From Rubripirellula reticaptiva (GTDB taxonomy: Bacteria; Planctomycetota; Planctomycetia; Pirellulales; Pirellulaceae): a DNA stretch of 64,000 bases. Of this stretch, positions 39,851-49,491 are shown piece by piece. The DNA is taken from NCBI RefSeq assembly GCF_007860175.1, contig NZ_SJPX01000002.1, forward strand, positions 62,001 to 126,000. Reading direction: 5' to 3'. Made by a program: the position numbers and the translations under genes. The notes under the pieces were generated by a model that was not told where the DNA came from, did no database searches, and worked only from the letters and a program-made list of their open reading frames with translations. Each line of letters starts with the position of its first letter. Within the stretch, counting starts at the first letter, position 1.

Positions 39851-42460
39851 ATGCTGAATAGAAAAAACACGACCGTCACGGATCGGCTGGCCGCTCTCTT
39901 CGCAATCCTAATGTTGTTCGGGACAAGTTTTGCGAGTGAGACGACCGCCCAGGATGACTTTGGCCCGGGATCAGATGTTTTCCCCAATTTCTCACTCGGT
40001 GGCTTCGGTGCGAGCGCAAACGTTGCCGAGCCAGTAACGTTGCAAGCAAAGTATTTCGTCGACGCGTCTGGCCGAGGCATGTTGGAAGTCGAAGCAACGA
40101 TCGCCCCAACTTGGCACGTCTATTCGACGACCCAAAAGAGTGGCGGTCCGCTTCGCACAAAGATTGCGATCAAATCCCCCAGCGAGATAAAGCTGGTCGG
40201 CGATTTCGTGCCCAGCGTCGAACCGTCGAAAAGCATTTCGTCACAATACAACGGCTTGACCGTCGAAGAGCACGAAGACAAGGTCATTTGGTCAGCGCCG
40301 CTCGAAATCCCAGCAGGCTTTGAAGACTCCATCCAAGTCAGCTTCAATGGTTTGGCATGCGAAACGATCGACGGCAAATGCATGCCGGTTCGCGAAACAC
40401 TGACCGCCAACTATGGTGGGCCGACTGCCGAACAAGATACAGCTTCATCCACGGTCGCGATGACACAAGTCGCGGACGGTGCCACAACAACTGCAAACGG
40501 CGCACAACCGAAAAATGCACCGGAGTGGTTTCGCGATGCGGATTACGTGGTTCAGTGGACAGCCACGCTGCAGCCTCGGCAAGTCGCGCCGGGTGGCACT
40601 GCGGTATTGACCTTCACGGCCAAGCCGGATGAAACCTTCCACGTCTACCGCGCGGCAACGGACGACGCTGAATCGTCGACCAATTTTGTGCTGACTCAAA
40701 AGAGCGGACTGAAGATCGGCAAGCCATCGGCCAACAAACCCGTCATCAGCAAGTCGATCGTCCCCTCACTGCCACCAGTCCATTACTACGGTGGCGAAGT
40801 GACATGGTCGCTGCCAATCTCCGTTCCCGCCGACTCGCCCGCTGGCGTCAAAACGATTGAAGGCTTGATCGCCTACCAAGCTTGTACGGACAACAGTTGC
40901 CATCGTCCCGTCGCGCTGACGTTTTCATCAACGCTGACCGTCGGCCCGACGACCGACACGGCTGCGAACGCTGTGACACTTGCGAGTTCCAAGTCGTCGA
41001 CCGCACTGGATGCGGCCGCCGAAACGAAATGGGTTGACGAGGTTGCGGCGGCATCGGTGGCACCAGCGGCCACTGCCCCAGCAACCGATGACTATGCTTC
41101 CGTGCCGATCGCGGGCTCGGTTTCGGGCGGCAAATCGAATGGCCAACCACCGACCCTGACCGAAATCAACGGCAACCCAACTGCGGCAACTTCGTTTCCG
41201 ATCATTCTGTTCTTTGCGTTTGTCGGTGGTGTGATCTTGAACGTGATGCCTTGCGTGTTGCCGGTGGTCGGATTGAAGATCATGGGATTTGTCAGCCAAG
41301 CGGGGGAAGATCGTCGCCGAGTGCTGATGTTGAACCTGGTTTACTCGGCCGGCATTCTGGCAGTATTCGGATTCCTGGCGATGTTGGCGGTCGTGTTCAA
41401 ATTCGGCTGGGGCCAACAATTCACTTACTTTCCCGTCAAGCTGGGGCTGACACTGGGCCTGTTCGCCTTGGCGCTTAGCTATCTGGGCGTTTGGGAAATC
41501 CCCGCCCCCGGCATGGCTTCGAACAAGGCGTCGCAAGATCTGCAGAGCCGCGAAGGATTGACCGGTGCGTTTTCGAAAGGCGTCTTCGCGACGATCTTGG
41601 CGACTCCCTGCAGCGGTCCGTTGCTGGGATACATCCTGGGGCTCACGCTCGGTTTGTCGTCGGTCGAAACGATCGCAATTTTTATGACCGTAGGACTGGG
41701 AATGTCGCTTCCCTATCTGTTGATTGGTCTTCAACCAAAACTGATCGCTTGGCTACCCAAGCCAGGCAATTGGATGGAAACGTTCAAAGAGTTCATGGCG
41801 TTTTTGTTCTTGGGAACCGTCGCGTTCTTCTTCGCTCAATTCCAAGACTTTCAGAAACTGCCAGTCTTTGTCTCGCTGATCGGCGTCTGGTTCGGATGTT
41901 GGATCATCGGCCAAGTTCCCGCTTGGTCAGACCTGCCAAAACGAATCTCGGCATGGACCGGCGGCATCATCGCAGCGGGGCTGATTTCGTACGCGGCGTT
42001 CACCGTATTGGTGCCAGGCCCGAAAGTGTTGGCATGGGAAGACTACAGCGAGGCACGTTTAGCAAAGTACCAAGCCGAAGGCAAAACCGTGTTACTCGAC
42101 TTTTCGGCCAAGTGGTGTACCAACTGCATCTACAACTACGAATTCGCTATCAACACCGAAGAGACCCGCAAGCTTGTCGACAAACTTGATGCGGTCGCGA
42201 TGTACGCGGACTACACCGACTTTGACCCAGCAATTCAACAGAAACTAGAAGAACTACAAAGTCGATCCATTCCGCTGTTAGCGATCTATCCCGGCCGAAC
42301 GCCGAATCAACCCATCGTCCTGCGCGACTTACTGACTCAGCAAAACGTGCTCGATGCACTTGCGCAAGCTGGCGAAAGTGTCGAAGGCGTCGCGACAAGC
42401 TCGTATCCGTCGACTGCATTGGTATCATCGAGTCACGCACCCGCCAGCGGCGGTCAATGA
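39851..42460 (+). CDS. DsbD-like thiol:disulfide interchange protein with two N-terminal domains
   Basis: The 869-residue protein starts with a signal peptide. It has two DsbD-N/thiol-sensing-like beta domains (about 60-190 and 215-365, opening WHVYSTTQKSGGP and FHVYRAATDDAES) and then the DsbD/ScsB membrane core. The core cysteines are Cys468 in NVMPCVLPVVGLK and Cys587 in ATPCSGPLLGY. The C-terminal thioredoxin domain has Cys756-Thr-Asn-Cys759 in AKWCTNCIYN. It transfers reducing power from cytosolic thioredoxin to the periplasm, relevant to cytochrome c maturation. It is the first gene of a likely run with mnmE and ogt. Confidence 0.93.
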   Translation: MLNRKNTTVTDRLAALFAILMLFGTSFASETTAQDDFGPGSDVFPNFSLGGFGASANVAEPVTLQAKYFVDASGRGMLEVEATIAPTWHVYSTTQKSGGPLRTKIAIKSPSEIKLVGDFVPSVEPSKSISSQYNGLTVEEHEDKVIWSAPLEIPAGFEDSIQVSFNGLACETIDGKCMPVRETLTANYGGPTAEQDTASSTVAMTQVADGATTTANGAQPKNAPEWFRDADYVVQWTATLQPRQVAPGGTAVLTFTAKPDETFHVYRAATDDAESSTNFVLTQKSGLKIGKPSANKPVISKSIVPSLPPVHYYGGEVTWSLPISVPADSPAGVKTIEGLIAYQACTDNSCHRPVALTFSSTLTVGPTTDTAANAVTLASSKSSTALDAAAETKWVDEVAAASVAPAATAPATDDYASVPIAGSVSGGKSNGQPPTLTEINGNPTAATSFPIILFFAFVGGVILNVMPCVLPVVGLKIMGFVSQAGEDRRRVLMLNLVYSAGILAVFGFLAMLAVVFKFGWGQQFTYFPVKLGLTLGLFALALSYLGVWEIPAPGMASNKASQDLQSREGLTGAFSKGVFATILATPCSGPLLGYILGLTLGLSSVETIAIFMTVGLGMSLPYLLIGLQPKLIAWLPKPGNWMETFKEFMAFLFLGTVAFFFAQFQDFQKLPVFVSLIGVWFGCWIIGQVPAWSDLPKRISAWTGGIIAAGLISYAAFTVLVPGPKVLAWEDYSEARLAKYQAEGKTVLLDFSAKWCTNCIYNYEFAINTEETRKLVDKLDAVAMYADYTDFDPAIQQKLEELQSRSIPLLAIYPGRTPNQPIVLRDLLTQQNVLDALAQAGESVEGVATSSYPSTALVSSSHAPASGGQ

Positions 42461-42464
42461 TCAC

Positions 42465-43826
42465 GTGTGGGATATCGAAGAAACCATCGTCGCGATTGCC
42501 TCGCCAACCTCGCCCGCACCGCGTGGCATCATCCGAATGTCGGGCACAGATTCTTTAGGCGTCCTTTCTCGGCTAGGGTTTTCGGTTTCTGGCGTCACCA
42601 GGCCAACCCGAATTTCGACAACGGTTGATCTGGGGACTCCGATCGGTCAAATCCCCGTCGATGCGATGCTGTGGCCGACACCACGAAGCTACACCGGGCA
42701 ACCCTCGGCCGAACTGCACACGATTGGCTCGCTGCCATTGTTAACTCGATTGACGCAAATGGCCGTCGACAGTGGTGCCCGGGCCGCCCGTCCCGGCGAA
42801 TTCACCATGCGTGCGTTCTTGGCTGGTCGGCTGGATCTGACACAAGCCGAAGCCGTGCTGGGCGTGATCGACGCCGAAGGCCGCGGATCGCTGGACCACG
42901 CCCTCCGACAACTCTCTGGCAACCTATCCAAGCCGCTTGAGTCGATGCGATCGACGCTGCTGGATTTGCTTGCGGACGTCGAAGCCGGCTTGGACTTCGT
43001 CGACGAAGACATCGAATTCGTCAGCGACGAAGTCCTGATCCAGCGACTGACCGAAATCCGCATCACACTGGCCCAAACCAGCGAGACCATGCAAGATCGT
43101 GGCGGCGGATCGGCACGCATCAACATCGCGCTTCGAGGCGAACCGAACGCTGGAAAGAGCCAATTGCTGAACAGTTTGACGGAAACCGAAACCGCCATTG
43201 TCGCCGATGTTGCCGGGACCACTCGCGACATTGTTACCGTCGATGCAACTGTCGATGGGCATCTGGTGCGTTGGATTGACACCGCCGGTATGGAAATGGT
43301 CATCGACGATATTTCTCGCCAATCACAGGATCAAGGCACCCGAGCGGCAGGCGAAGCCGATTTGCGACTTTGGTGTGTCGACAGCAGCCGATCCGATTTT
43401 TTGCCCGCGATGCTGCGACTGCAAGAAGAATCGAAAACTACATCGCGGGCCGGAGCTGTAAATATCTTCGTGGCCACCAAATCGGACCTTGTCGCTGATG
43501 AACCGGACGGCGACTGGATTTCATGCAGTTCTAAGACGGGCACGGGACTCGGGCAGCTAATCGAGACGATTGTTGAAACGATTCAAGGTCGCGATGGCGA
43601 AGAAGTGGGTTCGGTGGTTGGCACCGCCGCCAGGTGTCGACAATCACTGGCCGAAGCCGAGCGTGCGATCGAAGCCGCAATCGGGCTTGCTGAAACTAGC
43701 CAGGGCCACGAGTTTGTTTCTGCAGAAATGCGACTGGCGGCGCAGTGCTTAGGCGAAGTCACCGGTGCGGTCTACACTGACGACATTCTCGACCGTGTCT
43801 TCGGACGATTTTGCATCGGTAAATAA
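42465..43826 (+). CDS. mnmE: tRNA modification GTPase MnmE
   Basis: The 453-residue product follows dsbD by four bases with a GTG start (VWDIEETIVAIASPT), the best match to the MnmE N-terminus. The tetrahydrofolate-binding domain (PGEFTMRAFLAGRLDLTQAEAV) comes first. The G domain has the P-loop GEPNAGKS (residue 225 region; usually GxPNVGKS), DTAGM and the KSD-type TKSDL. The C-terminal FCIGK carries the conserved Cys. With MnmG it makes cmnm5U34 in tRNAs. The longer in-frame ATG inside dsbD would extend it by 37 residues without matching family length. Confidence 0.95.
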   Translation: MWDIEETIVAIASPTSPAPRGIIRMSGTDSLGVLSRLGFSVSGVTRPTRISTTVDLGTPIGQIPVDAMLWPTPRSYTGQPSAELHTIGSLPLLTRLTQMAVDSGARAARPGEFTMRAFLAGRLDLTQAEAVLGVIDAEGRGSLDHALRQLSGNLSKPLESMRSTLLDLLADVEAGLDFVDEDIEFVSDEVLIQRLTEIRITLAQTSETMQDRGGGSARINIALRGEPNAGKSQLLNSLTETETAIVADVAGTTRDIVTVDATVDGHLVRWIDTAGMEMVIDDISRQSQDQGTRAAGEADLRLWCVDSSRSDFLPAMLRLQEESKTTSRAGAVNIFVATKSDLVADEPDGDWISCSSKTGTGLGQLIETIVETIQGRDGEEVGSVVGTAARCRQSLAEAERAIEAAIGLAETSQGHEFVSAEMRLAAQCLGEVTGAVYTDDILDRVFGRFCIGK

Positions 43827-43842
43827 GGGAACGGGGAAATAG

Positions 43843-44334
43843 ATGACGACCATCGGGATAAGTGAACACGCAACGCCGCTGGGAACGATGTGGGCGACCT
43901 GGACAGTCGGCGGACTATATCGCCTGGATTGGAACCAACCCGACGACGTCGCTGGCGAAGCCACTGTCACCACGGACACAACCGATTTCGACAAGCAATT
44001 GTCGGCCTACTTTCGTGAAGGAACGGAACCTCTAGAAGGCATCAAACTGGACACGGCTGGTTGGACGGATTTTACGCAGCGAGTCTACGAAAACTGCCGC
44101 AAGATCCCTGCCGGAGAAACGGTTACCTACCGAGAACTTGCGGCGATGGCAGGAAACCAAAAGGCTAGCCGAGCAGTGGGTGCGGCCATGGCCAAGAACC
44201 GAACCTTGCTGGTCATTCCCTGCCACCGAGTGATCGCGGCAGACGGATCACTGCGAGGTTTCAGCGCCGCCGGTGGTTTGGTAACCAAGCAACGCCTACT
44301 GGAACTTGAACAACCCAACGGTTTATTCGCGTAA
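43843..44334 (+). CDS. ogt: Methylated-DNA--protein-cysteine methyltransferase
   Basis: The 163-residue product removes methyl from O6-methylguanine onto its own cysteine, Cys127 in the IPCHRVIAADGSLRG motif, with TYRELAAMAGNQKASRAVGAAMAKN the DNA-reading helix-turn-helix. Length fits Ogt. It follows mnmE by 16 bases and probably shares its transcript. Confidence 0.95.
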   Translation: MTTIGISEHATPLGTMWATWTVGGLYRLDWNQPDDVAGEATVTTDTTDFDKQLSAYFREGTEPLEGIKLDTAGWTDFTQRVYENCRKIPAGETVTYRELAAMAGNQKASRAVGAAMAKNRTLLVIPCHRVIAADGSLRGFSAAGGLVTKQRLLELEQPNGLFA

Positions 44335-44360
44335 CGGAATGGCGACGGGCAAATTAATCG

Positions 44361-46727
44361 CTATGAAATCGATAGGCGGCGATGTTTGCCCGACACAGTG
44401 CAAACTCGCAAAGCCAGCAACAGCGAGATCATCCAGGCGAACACGCACACCGCAAGCGATGGCACCAGCCACCAAGGTCGATAGCGAAACTCAACTTCTC
44501 CCATTCCCTCTGGGACCGTCGTACTTTGCATCAACTCATCGTGCGATTGAACTGCAATCGGTTGCCAAGCTGCATCGTCATCAATGCGACAGCGTGCAGT
44601 CCAGTGCCCGTCTTGATAAACCGGACGGATGATCATTTGACCCTGCCGCGTCTCTTGCTTGATGGGTTGGTCGGCCCAGAATGCAACGTCAACCAATTGC
44701 AACGACTTGGCATCGACAACAGCACTCTTGTCATTGCTGTGGATAACGCCATCAACACGATATCGGTGGCGGATCTGTTTCCAATGCGAACGTCGCTGGC
44801 CAGGCAACATTGATTGAGAATCTATCTTTGCCGAATTCCAAAACACCGCCATCGATTTCGAATCGATCGACACCATGTTGTTCAAGACTGCGGCGTTGTG
44901 CGTTAGATGCCAGCGTCCAAACCACGACAAACGCTGACTCACTTCGACTTCGAGCAACCGATCTTCATCCGCCGATCGCTGCCAAATTTCAGGCCAACCT
45001 CCGTCCGCCTGCGTCCGCATCCAGCGATGGACACCATCGGGGCGTTCGACTGTTGCCGAACTCAGCAAACGGTCTTCACTCGCAACATTGACGGTATAGG
45101 TATTGCCGATGGCAACCATCGACAAATCAAGCAACGTGAGCAAACAAAACACTTCTGCGGTCTTTGCCCGTGTCCAATGACGAGCAGCAGACCACCGAAC
45201 AAGGAATCGAATGGCCAAGAGCACAATCACCGAATGCACAATCGAAATTCGAATTTCCTTCAGCCCGCCAACGAAATCGAGCGGCCCCCAAAACACATCA
45301 AATGGCAATGGCGTCGCCGTGTGATTCGGCAGCCAAAACCATCCCAAATACAGAACCACGGTGAAGCCACTTGCGAGCACAATCGCGACGAGACGAAGTG
45401 AGAACTTCACGAACTTCCACCGCCCAGCATCCAACCACTGAGCCGATAGGATCGCGACGGCCAATGAGAAAAACGTCAACCATTTCGCGGGATACCTGAA
45501 CGAGTCATAGCCTGGAAAAAACTGGTACAGCAACCAATATGGTCCACCCACGCTGCTGTCGACTTGGCTCATCACACCCGTGCTGGCTTGAATCCACCAC
45601 ACCAACCCAAAGTGGCCGCTAGCCAGTGCGAGTGACGCGATTGCGATTCCCAGCGGCGCATCGATTCGCTGGGAACGCAAACGCAGTAAACGGTCGAGCA
45701 ACGCAATCGCAGCCAACATTCCAAGGTAGATCGATGGCGTCCAAACGCGTCCATCACCAGGAATCAATCGACTCAGTCGCCGATAAACCGGCAACATCGA
45801 ACCATAGGCGTTGGGGGTGACCAATTCAGCGATGTGCCATGGCGGCAACGAATACTGTTGAGCCTGGTGTCGCTTGCCGCCCACGATGGGTGCCGTAAAT
45901 CGTCTGGCTTCAAGATCCGGTGAAACGCGATCGCTTTGGTTGCTCCAAGACAGTGACGCGGCGAGCTGCGGTGCAGACAAGCACGCGGCAAGCATCGGCA
46001 CTAGCATCAAAACAGCAAGACTCGCGGTTGTCACAGTCCGGCGTATCAGTCGCCAAATCATCACCGCGCTGCAAAGCATCATCGTGTGCAGCGCGGCCTG
46101 CGGATCACCGCCCAAGATCATCATTGCCATCGCCGATCCGCCGATGACGATCCTCTTCCCCCGGTCGTCACCACCGGATTTCAACAGCATCGCCATCACC
46201 AACGGCATCCACGCCGCGGCGACCAAATAGGGTGGGTTGGTGTACAGAAACCAGATGCTGCCCGACATCGGATACATGACGCCGGCCAGCATCGACGCAG
46301 GACGGCCAACCTTCATCGCTCGCGCGGCAACGACAGCCGTCAGCGATGCGATCACCAAATGAATCGCGACATACCAAGCCACCGCCAAACTGGCTGATGT
46401 CGGCAGCGAGAACAGCACGTACCGAACCGGATAAAAAACTGCAGTGGTGGTTTCACCAACCAATGGAATCCCCGTTTGATCCAGCGGATTCCACAGCGGT
46501 AACCACTCGTCGTGACAACGCTCGGCCACGTACTGGTACAGCGGAATGTAGAAGTGGCTGACGTCACGAAACGCCAATCGATCACGTCCCGATAGAACTC
46601 CACCGAGCAATAAGATGATGGCGACCGGAGTTGCCAACCAAAACAAAACGACATTCCGCCGAGTCATTTCGCAGTCGCTAGGCCGCGATCTCGAAACGCT
46701 ATTGGGATCGGGTCGCATGTCTGACAT
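44361..46727 (-). CDS. YfhO-type multi-spanning membrane protein
   Basis: The 788-residue protein has about 12 predicted membrane helices and a C-terminal soluble half. The N-terminal half contains LWNPLDQTGIPLVGETTTAVFYP and MYPMSGSIWFLYTNPPYLVAAAW, motifs of the YfhO-like bacterial membrane protein family related to glycosyltransferases of GT-C type. YfhO of Bacillus is linked to lipoteichoic acid glycosylation; the role here is unknown. It is alone on the minus strand between ogt and an IS remnant. Confidence 0.85.
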   Translation of the reverse strand: MSDMRPDPNSVSRSRPSDCEMTRRNVVLFWLATPVAIILLLGGVLSGRDRLAFRDVSHFYIPLYQYVAERCHDEWLPLWNPLDQTGIPLVGETTTAVFYPVRYVLFSLPTSASLAVAWYVAIHLVIASLTAVVAARAMKVGRPASMLAGVMYPMSGSIWFLYTNPPYLVAAAWMPLVMAMLLKSGGDDRGKRIVIGGSAMAMMILGGDPQAALHTMMLCSAVMIWRLIRRTVTTASLAVLMLVPMLAACLSAPQLAASLSWSNQSDRVSPDLEARRFTAPIVGGKRHQAQQYSLPPWHIAELVTPNAYGSMLPVYRRLSRLIPGDGRVWTPSIYLGMLAAIALLDRLLRLRSQRIDAPLGIAIASLALASGHFGLVWWIQASTGVMSQVDSSVGGPYWLLYQFFPGYDSFRYPAKWLTFFSLAVAILSAQWLDAGRWKFVKFSLRLVAIVLASGFTVVLYLGWFWLPNHTATPLPFDVFWGPLDFVGGLKEIRISIVHSVIVLLAIRFLVRWSAARHWTRAKTAEVFCLLTLLDLSMVAIGNTYTVNVASEDRLLSSATVERPDGVHRWMRTQADGGWPEIWQRSADEDRLLEVEVSQRLSWFGRWHLTHNAAVLNNMVSIDSKSMAVFWNSAKIDSQSMLPGQRRSHWKQIRHRYRVDGVIHSNDKSAVVDAKSLQLVDVAFWADQPIKQETRQGQMIIRPVYQDGHWTARCRIDDDAAWQPIAVQSHDELMQSTTVPEGMGEVEFRYRPWWLVPSLAVCVFAWMISLLLALRVCTVSGKHRRLSIS

Positions 46728-46995
46728 TCAGCGAGTGTTAAGGAATCAGCGAGAAAAGAGTGTACGCCCCGAATCGCATTGCCAGTTGGCATCCAAGGAT
46801 TGTGGATGTTTGCGACCATCGCTATTTGAGCATGATCAGCGTCGCAGCGGACCGTCAACAGTTTAAGAACTTGGCTCTTCCGCTGAATTCGTGCGTCCAA
46901 TATGAATGAACGAGGCCGTCGACGATCTCGGCTTGGGCTCAGCAGTATGGAACCGCCCCTGCCACCCTGCCGTCGCGCCGTCCTTGGGCGCGATG

Positions 46996-47827
46996 CAGGG
47001 CGATTGCGCCACGATGGGTGTTTTGCGAAACTTGGTGAGACATCGCTTTGGGTTTGAGTGTTCGATGAGCGACCGGGTGATGCATCTTGCCCTGGAGTCA
47101 TCGCCTTGGAACGTTCCGCCAGTCTCACCGAGCATCTTGGTACGGCCATTCCGAAACTGCTGCAAATGATTGAAGTTTCCGGAGCTTTGATCACGATCGA
47201 CGCGATGGGATGTCAGACCGAAATTGCCGATCGGATCATCACCGAGAAAGCCGATTACTGCTTGGCCGTCAAAGGCAATCAGCCAACCTTGAACAAGGGA
47301 CTCAAAGCGTTCTTCTTGAAGCACCTGGAAAACGACTTTGCCGATGTTGAAGTGCGAGAGTTTCAGAGTAACGAGAAGGGGCACGGACGAGAAGATTTTC
47401 GTTCGTACTACCTTTGCAAAGTGCCCTCAGAGTTGCCCGATGCAGCGCGTTGGCGTGGACTCAAAGCGATCGGGATTTCGATAAATAATACAACTCGCCG
47501 AAGTGGTGATAGCATCGACGTCCGCTACTACATTTTGAGCAAATATGTCTCGGGCAAACGGTTCGCCTCAGCGGTTCGTGACCACTGGGGCATCGAGAAC
47601 AGTCTTCACTGGCAGTTGGATGTCACGTTCGGCGAAGACCAAAGCCGAATCCGAAAAGGTCACGCTGACGAGAACCTCAGTACGCTTCGCAGGACAGCCC
47701 TGAGTCTGCTCAAGCAAGAGAAAATGGCCAAGTGCGGAGTGAAGAACAAACGACTGAAATCCGGCTGGGCCTGCGACTACTTAGCAAAAGTCGTGTTCGC
47801 AGCATGACTTACGGTGCAATCGCCCTG
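46996..47827 (+). mobile_element. ISAs1-family element, internally deleted but with both ends
   Basis: The left end CAGGGCGATTGCGCC (46996-47010) and the right end, read inward, CAGGGCGATTGCACC (47827-47813) are inverted repeats that differ at one base of 15. Inside lies the 3' two-thirds of an ISAs1 transposase gene. The 832-bp length is short for the family (about 1.2-1.4 kb). Left-end sequence up to about 47140 is not transposase-like, so the 5' part of the gene was deleted and the end retained. The flanks (GGGCGCGATG / GGAAGAATGG) show no matching target duplication. Confidence 0.82.
47145..47807 (+). pseudogene. ISAs1-family transposase, 5'-truncated
   Basis: The frame carries the transposase from AIPKLLQMIEVSGALITIDAMGC onwards: first catalytic Asp in TIDAMGCQTEIA, AVKGNQPTLNKG, and the DHWGIENSLHWQLDVTFGEDQSR region with the later acidic residues. 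The usual N-terminal 100 or so residues are missing. An in-frame ATG at 47058 exists but the 29 residues after it do not resemble the family. It is therefore non-functional, though the element's ends could still be moved by an intact copy elsewhere. Confidence 0.88.
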
Positions 47828-48918
47828 GGAAGAATGGTCTCCTATTACGAGCACAGGATTGCCTTGCACACCATTTGATTGAACACTCGACAACGACCCG
47901 TACAACGACCCTCCATCTCCAATACCGTCCGACTACGATGACAATTGGCCCTATGAATAATCGCCCTTCACAAGCCGGAAGAGGAAATGTGGGTAGGAGC
48001 GAATAGCGCTTAATCCGCATCAAGCCGTTGCCTGCCCGCGGGTTTGCGTCGATTTGTAGTAACGGGCTTCATTTGCGATGAGTTTGGGCATCGAACCTCC
48101 CGAACACGCCATGCAAGGAAGTCCCCGTATTCCAGTTCTCGTTTCGCGTCCGAGTCTACGACGCACGTCAGTGCGGCGATCTCTACATCGCCTCAAGGAT
48201 CTTGAAAGAGTCTATCGAGTCAGTCTCCGGCGAAGACTGGTGCGTACGGCATCGCTCGAGAGAAGCTCGACGAACCTTCGATGCATCGCTTGGTCGCGTC
48301 CAGTAGCAAAACGAACGAAAGGAAAAGCCCCGATCAACGGCTAGGGCACCGTGTCATCATCGCGGAAGGGGCACCGGTAGCGATGGCGGACACTCCCGAA
48401 AACCAAACCGGGTTCCGCCAACTGATTAGCCAAACACCGAGATGTCGCTTCCCAATTTTGCGCGTCGTGGCGATCTTTGCGTCGTCTACCGACGCCATTC
48501 TGGGAGATGGCGACGGGACGCTTCCAGATCGAACGCAGTCATGAGGCCAGCCAGTTTCGGACAATCGACCAAATCATCGAAGAAACCGGTGTGTTTTGCC
48601 GATCGGGCCTAAACTGGCTGGATCGAAACGGGACAAATGAAGCCATGGCAAATCGGTTTCGAGTCAGCCATGACCACGTGTCTGACATGCCGGCGGTGCT
48701 GGCCGTCATCAGCAACGCCGATGAACTTTGCGAAGGGCTGTTTCGCGCAACATGCGGTTGGCAACCGACCGGACCGTGATGAATCGCGTACACTCCAACG
48801 GAGACGGATGCAGTACAAGCTGACGCAGGAGCCAAGGCACGACGCCCAACCACGCGAGGCATCGGACTTCTGCAGAATCCGTCGTGCCGTTCGGGGCGGA
48901 TACTTTGTTCGCAAGATC
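47828..48918. other. Gene-poor region, about 1.1 kb, without a supported gene
   Basis: No open frame here has a ribosome-binding site, family motif or conserved composition; the longer plus-strand frames (48078-48344, 48477-48779) are accompanied by opposite-strand frames of similar length and read as low-quality. A string like TTTGTAGTAACGGGCTTC at about 48053 resembles the motif near 29130. This is probably decayed DNA between the ISAs1 remnant and the PEGA gene. Confidence 0.6.
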
Positions 48919-49332
48919 CTATCGCGATGGTGGTGCTGTGATCACACCGGCGCGTGATTGATTTCGCAGCGAATCAGCGCGTCCCATCACATTGTCGATC
49001 GGTTCAATCGTTTTCGGTACCAACTCAACATCGATGATTCGCTCGTCACGAATTTCGCCCGGCCAAAGCGTTTCGGCGATGAAGTCGATGCCGGGAAACT
49101 CGTACCACGGAGGTCGAATTTTGCGGCGGATCGTTTCGGTTCGATAGCCTTCTTTGGAGATGCGAAATTCGCGAGTTCCATAGTTGACGAAACTCGTGGC
49201 GGCGGGCGCCGTTCCGATCACTTGGTTGTCCACCGACACCGTCGCCCCCGGCGGGCTGGTCCGAACGGTCATCCGCCGGCGCACGCATCCAACGCTCGAA
49301 AGCGTCGTGACAGCGATCAAAATGATCGTCAT
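48919..49332 (-). CDS. PEGA-domain lipoprotein
   Basis: The 137-residue product starts MTIILIAVTTLSSVGC with a lipobox. A PEGA domain follows: VRTSPPGATVSVDNQVIGTAP, then YGTREFRISKEGYRTE. PEGA domains are surface-layer-type beta modules of planctomycetes and other bacteria and likely bind the envelope. The gene is 159 bases upstream of the aroB stop on the same strand. Function unknown. Confidence 0.8.
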   Translation of the reverse strand: MTIILIAVTTLSSVGCVRRRMTVRTSPPGATVSVDNQVIGTAPAATSFVNYGTREFRISKEGYRTETIRRKIRPPWYEFPGIDFIAETLWPGEIRDERIIDVELVPKTIEPIDNVMGRADSLRNQSRAGVITAPPSR

Positions 49333-49491
49333 TCGCGATACGGTGACAGACAAAAGCACGGCCTCGAACGGAAGTAAACCGTTCCCCAAAACAGTCGGAA
49401 ACTTAGAACACAATCAGACTCGCGGCGCGAAACACCTTGCCGCTTGAATGTGTCGTTACCAAGTCGCCGGACACGACGGGTAGGCCGGTTT

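Noticed and set aside
47058-47144. First 29 codons of the ISAs1 frame as N-terminus of the transposase
   Set aside because: They do not match the family, which starts to match only at AIPKLL; the in-frame ATG is fortuitous.
48477-48779. Plus-strand frame of 100 aa in the gene-poor region
   Set aside because: No ribosome-binding site at good spacing and equal-length opposite-strand frames; no motif.
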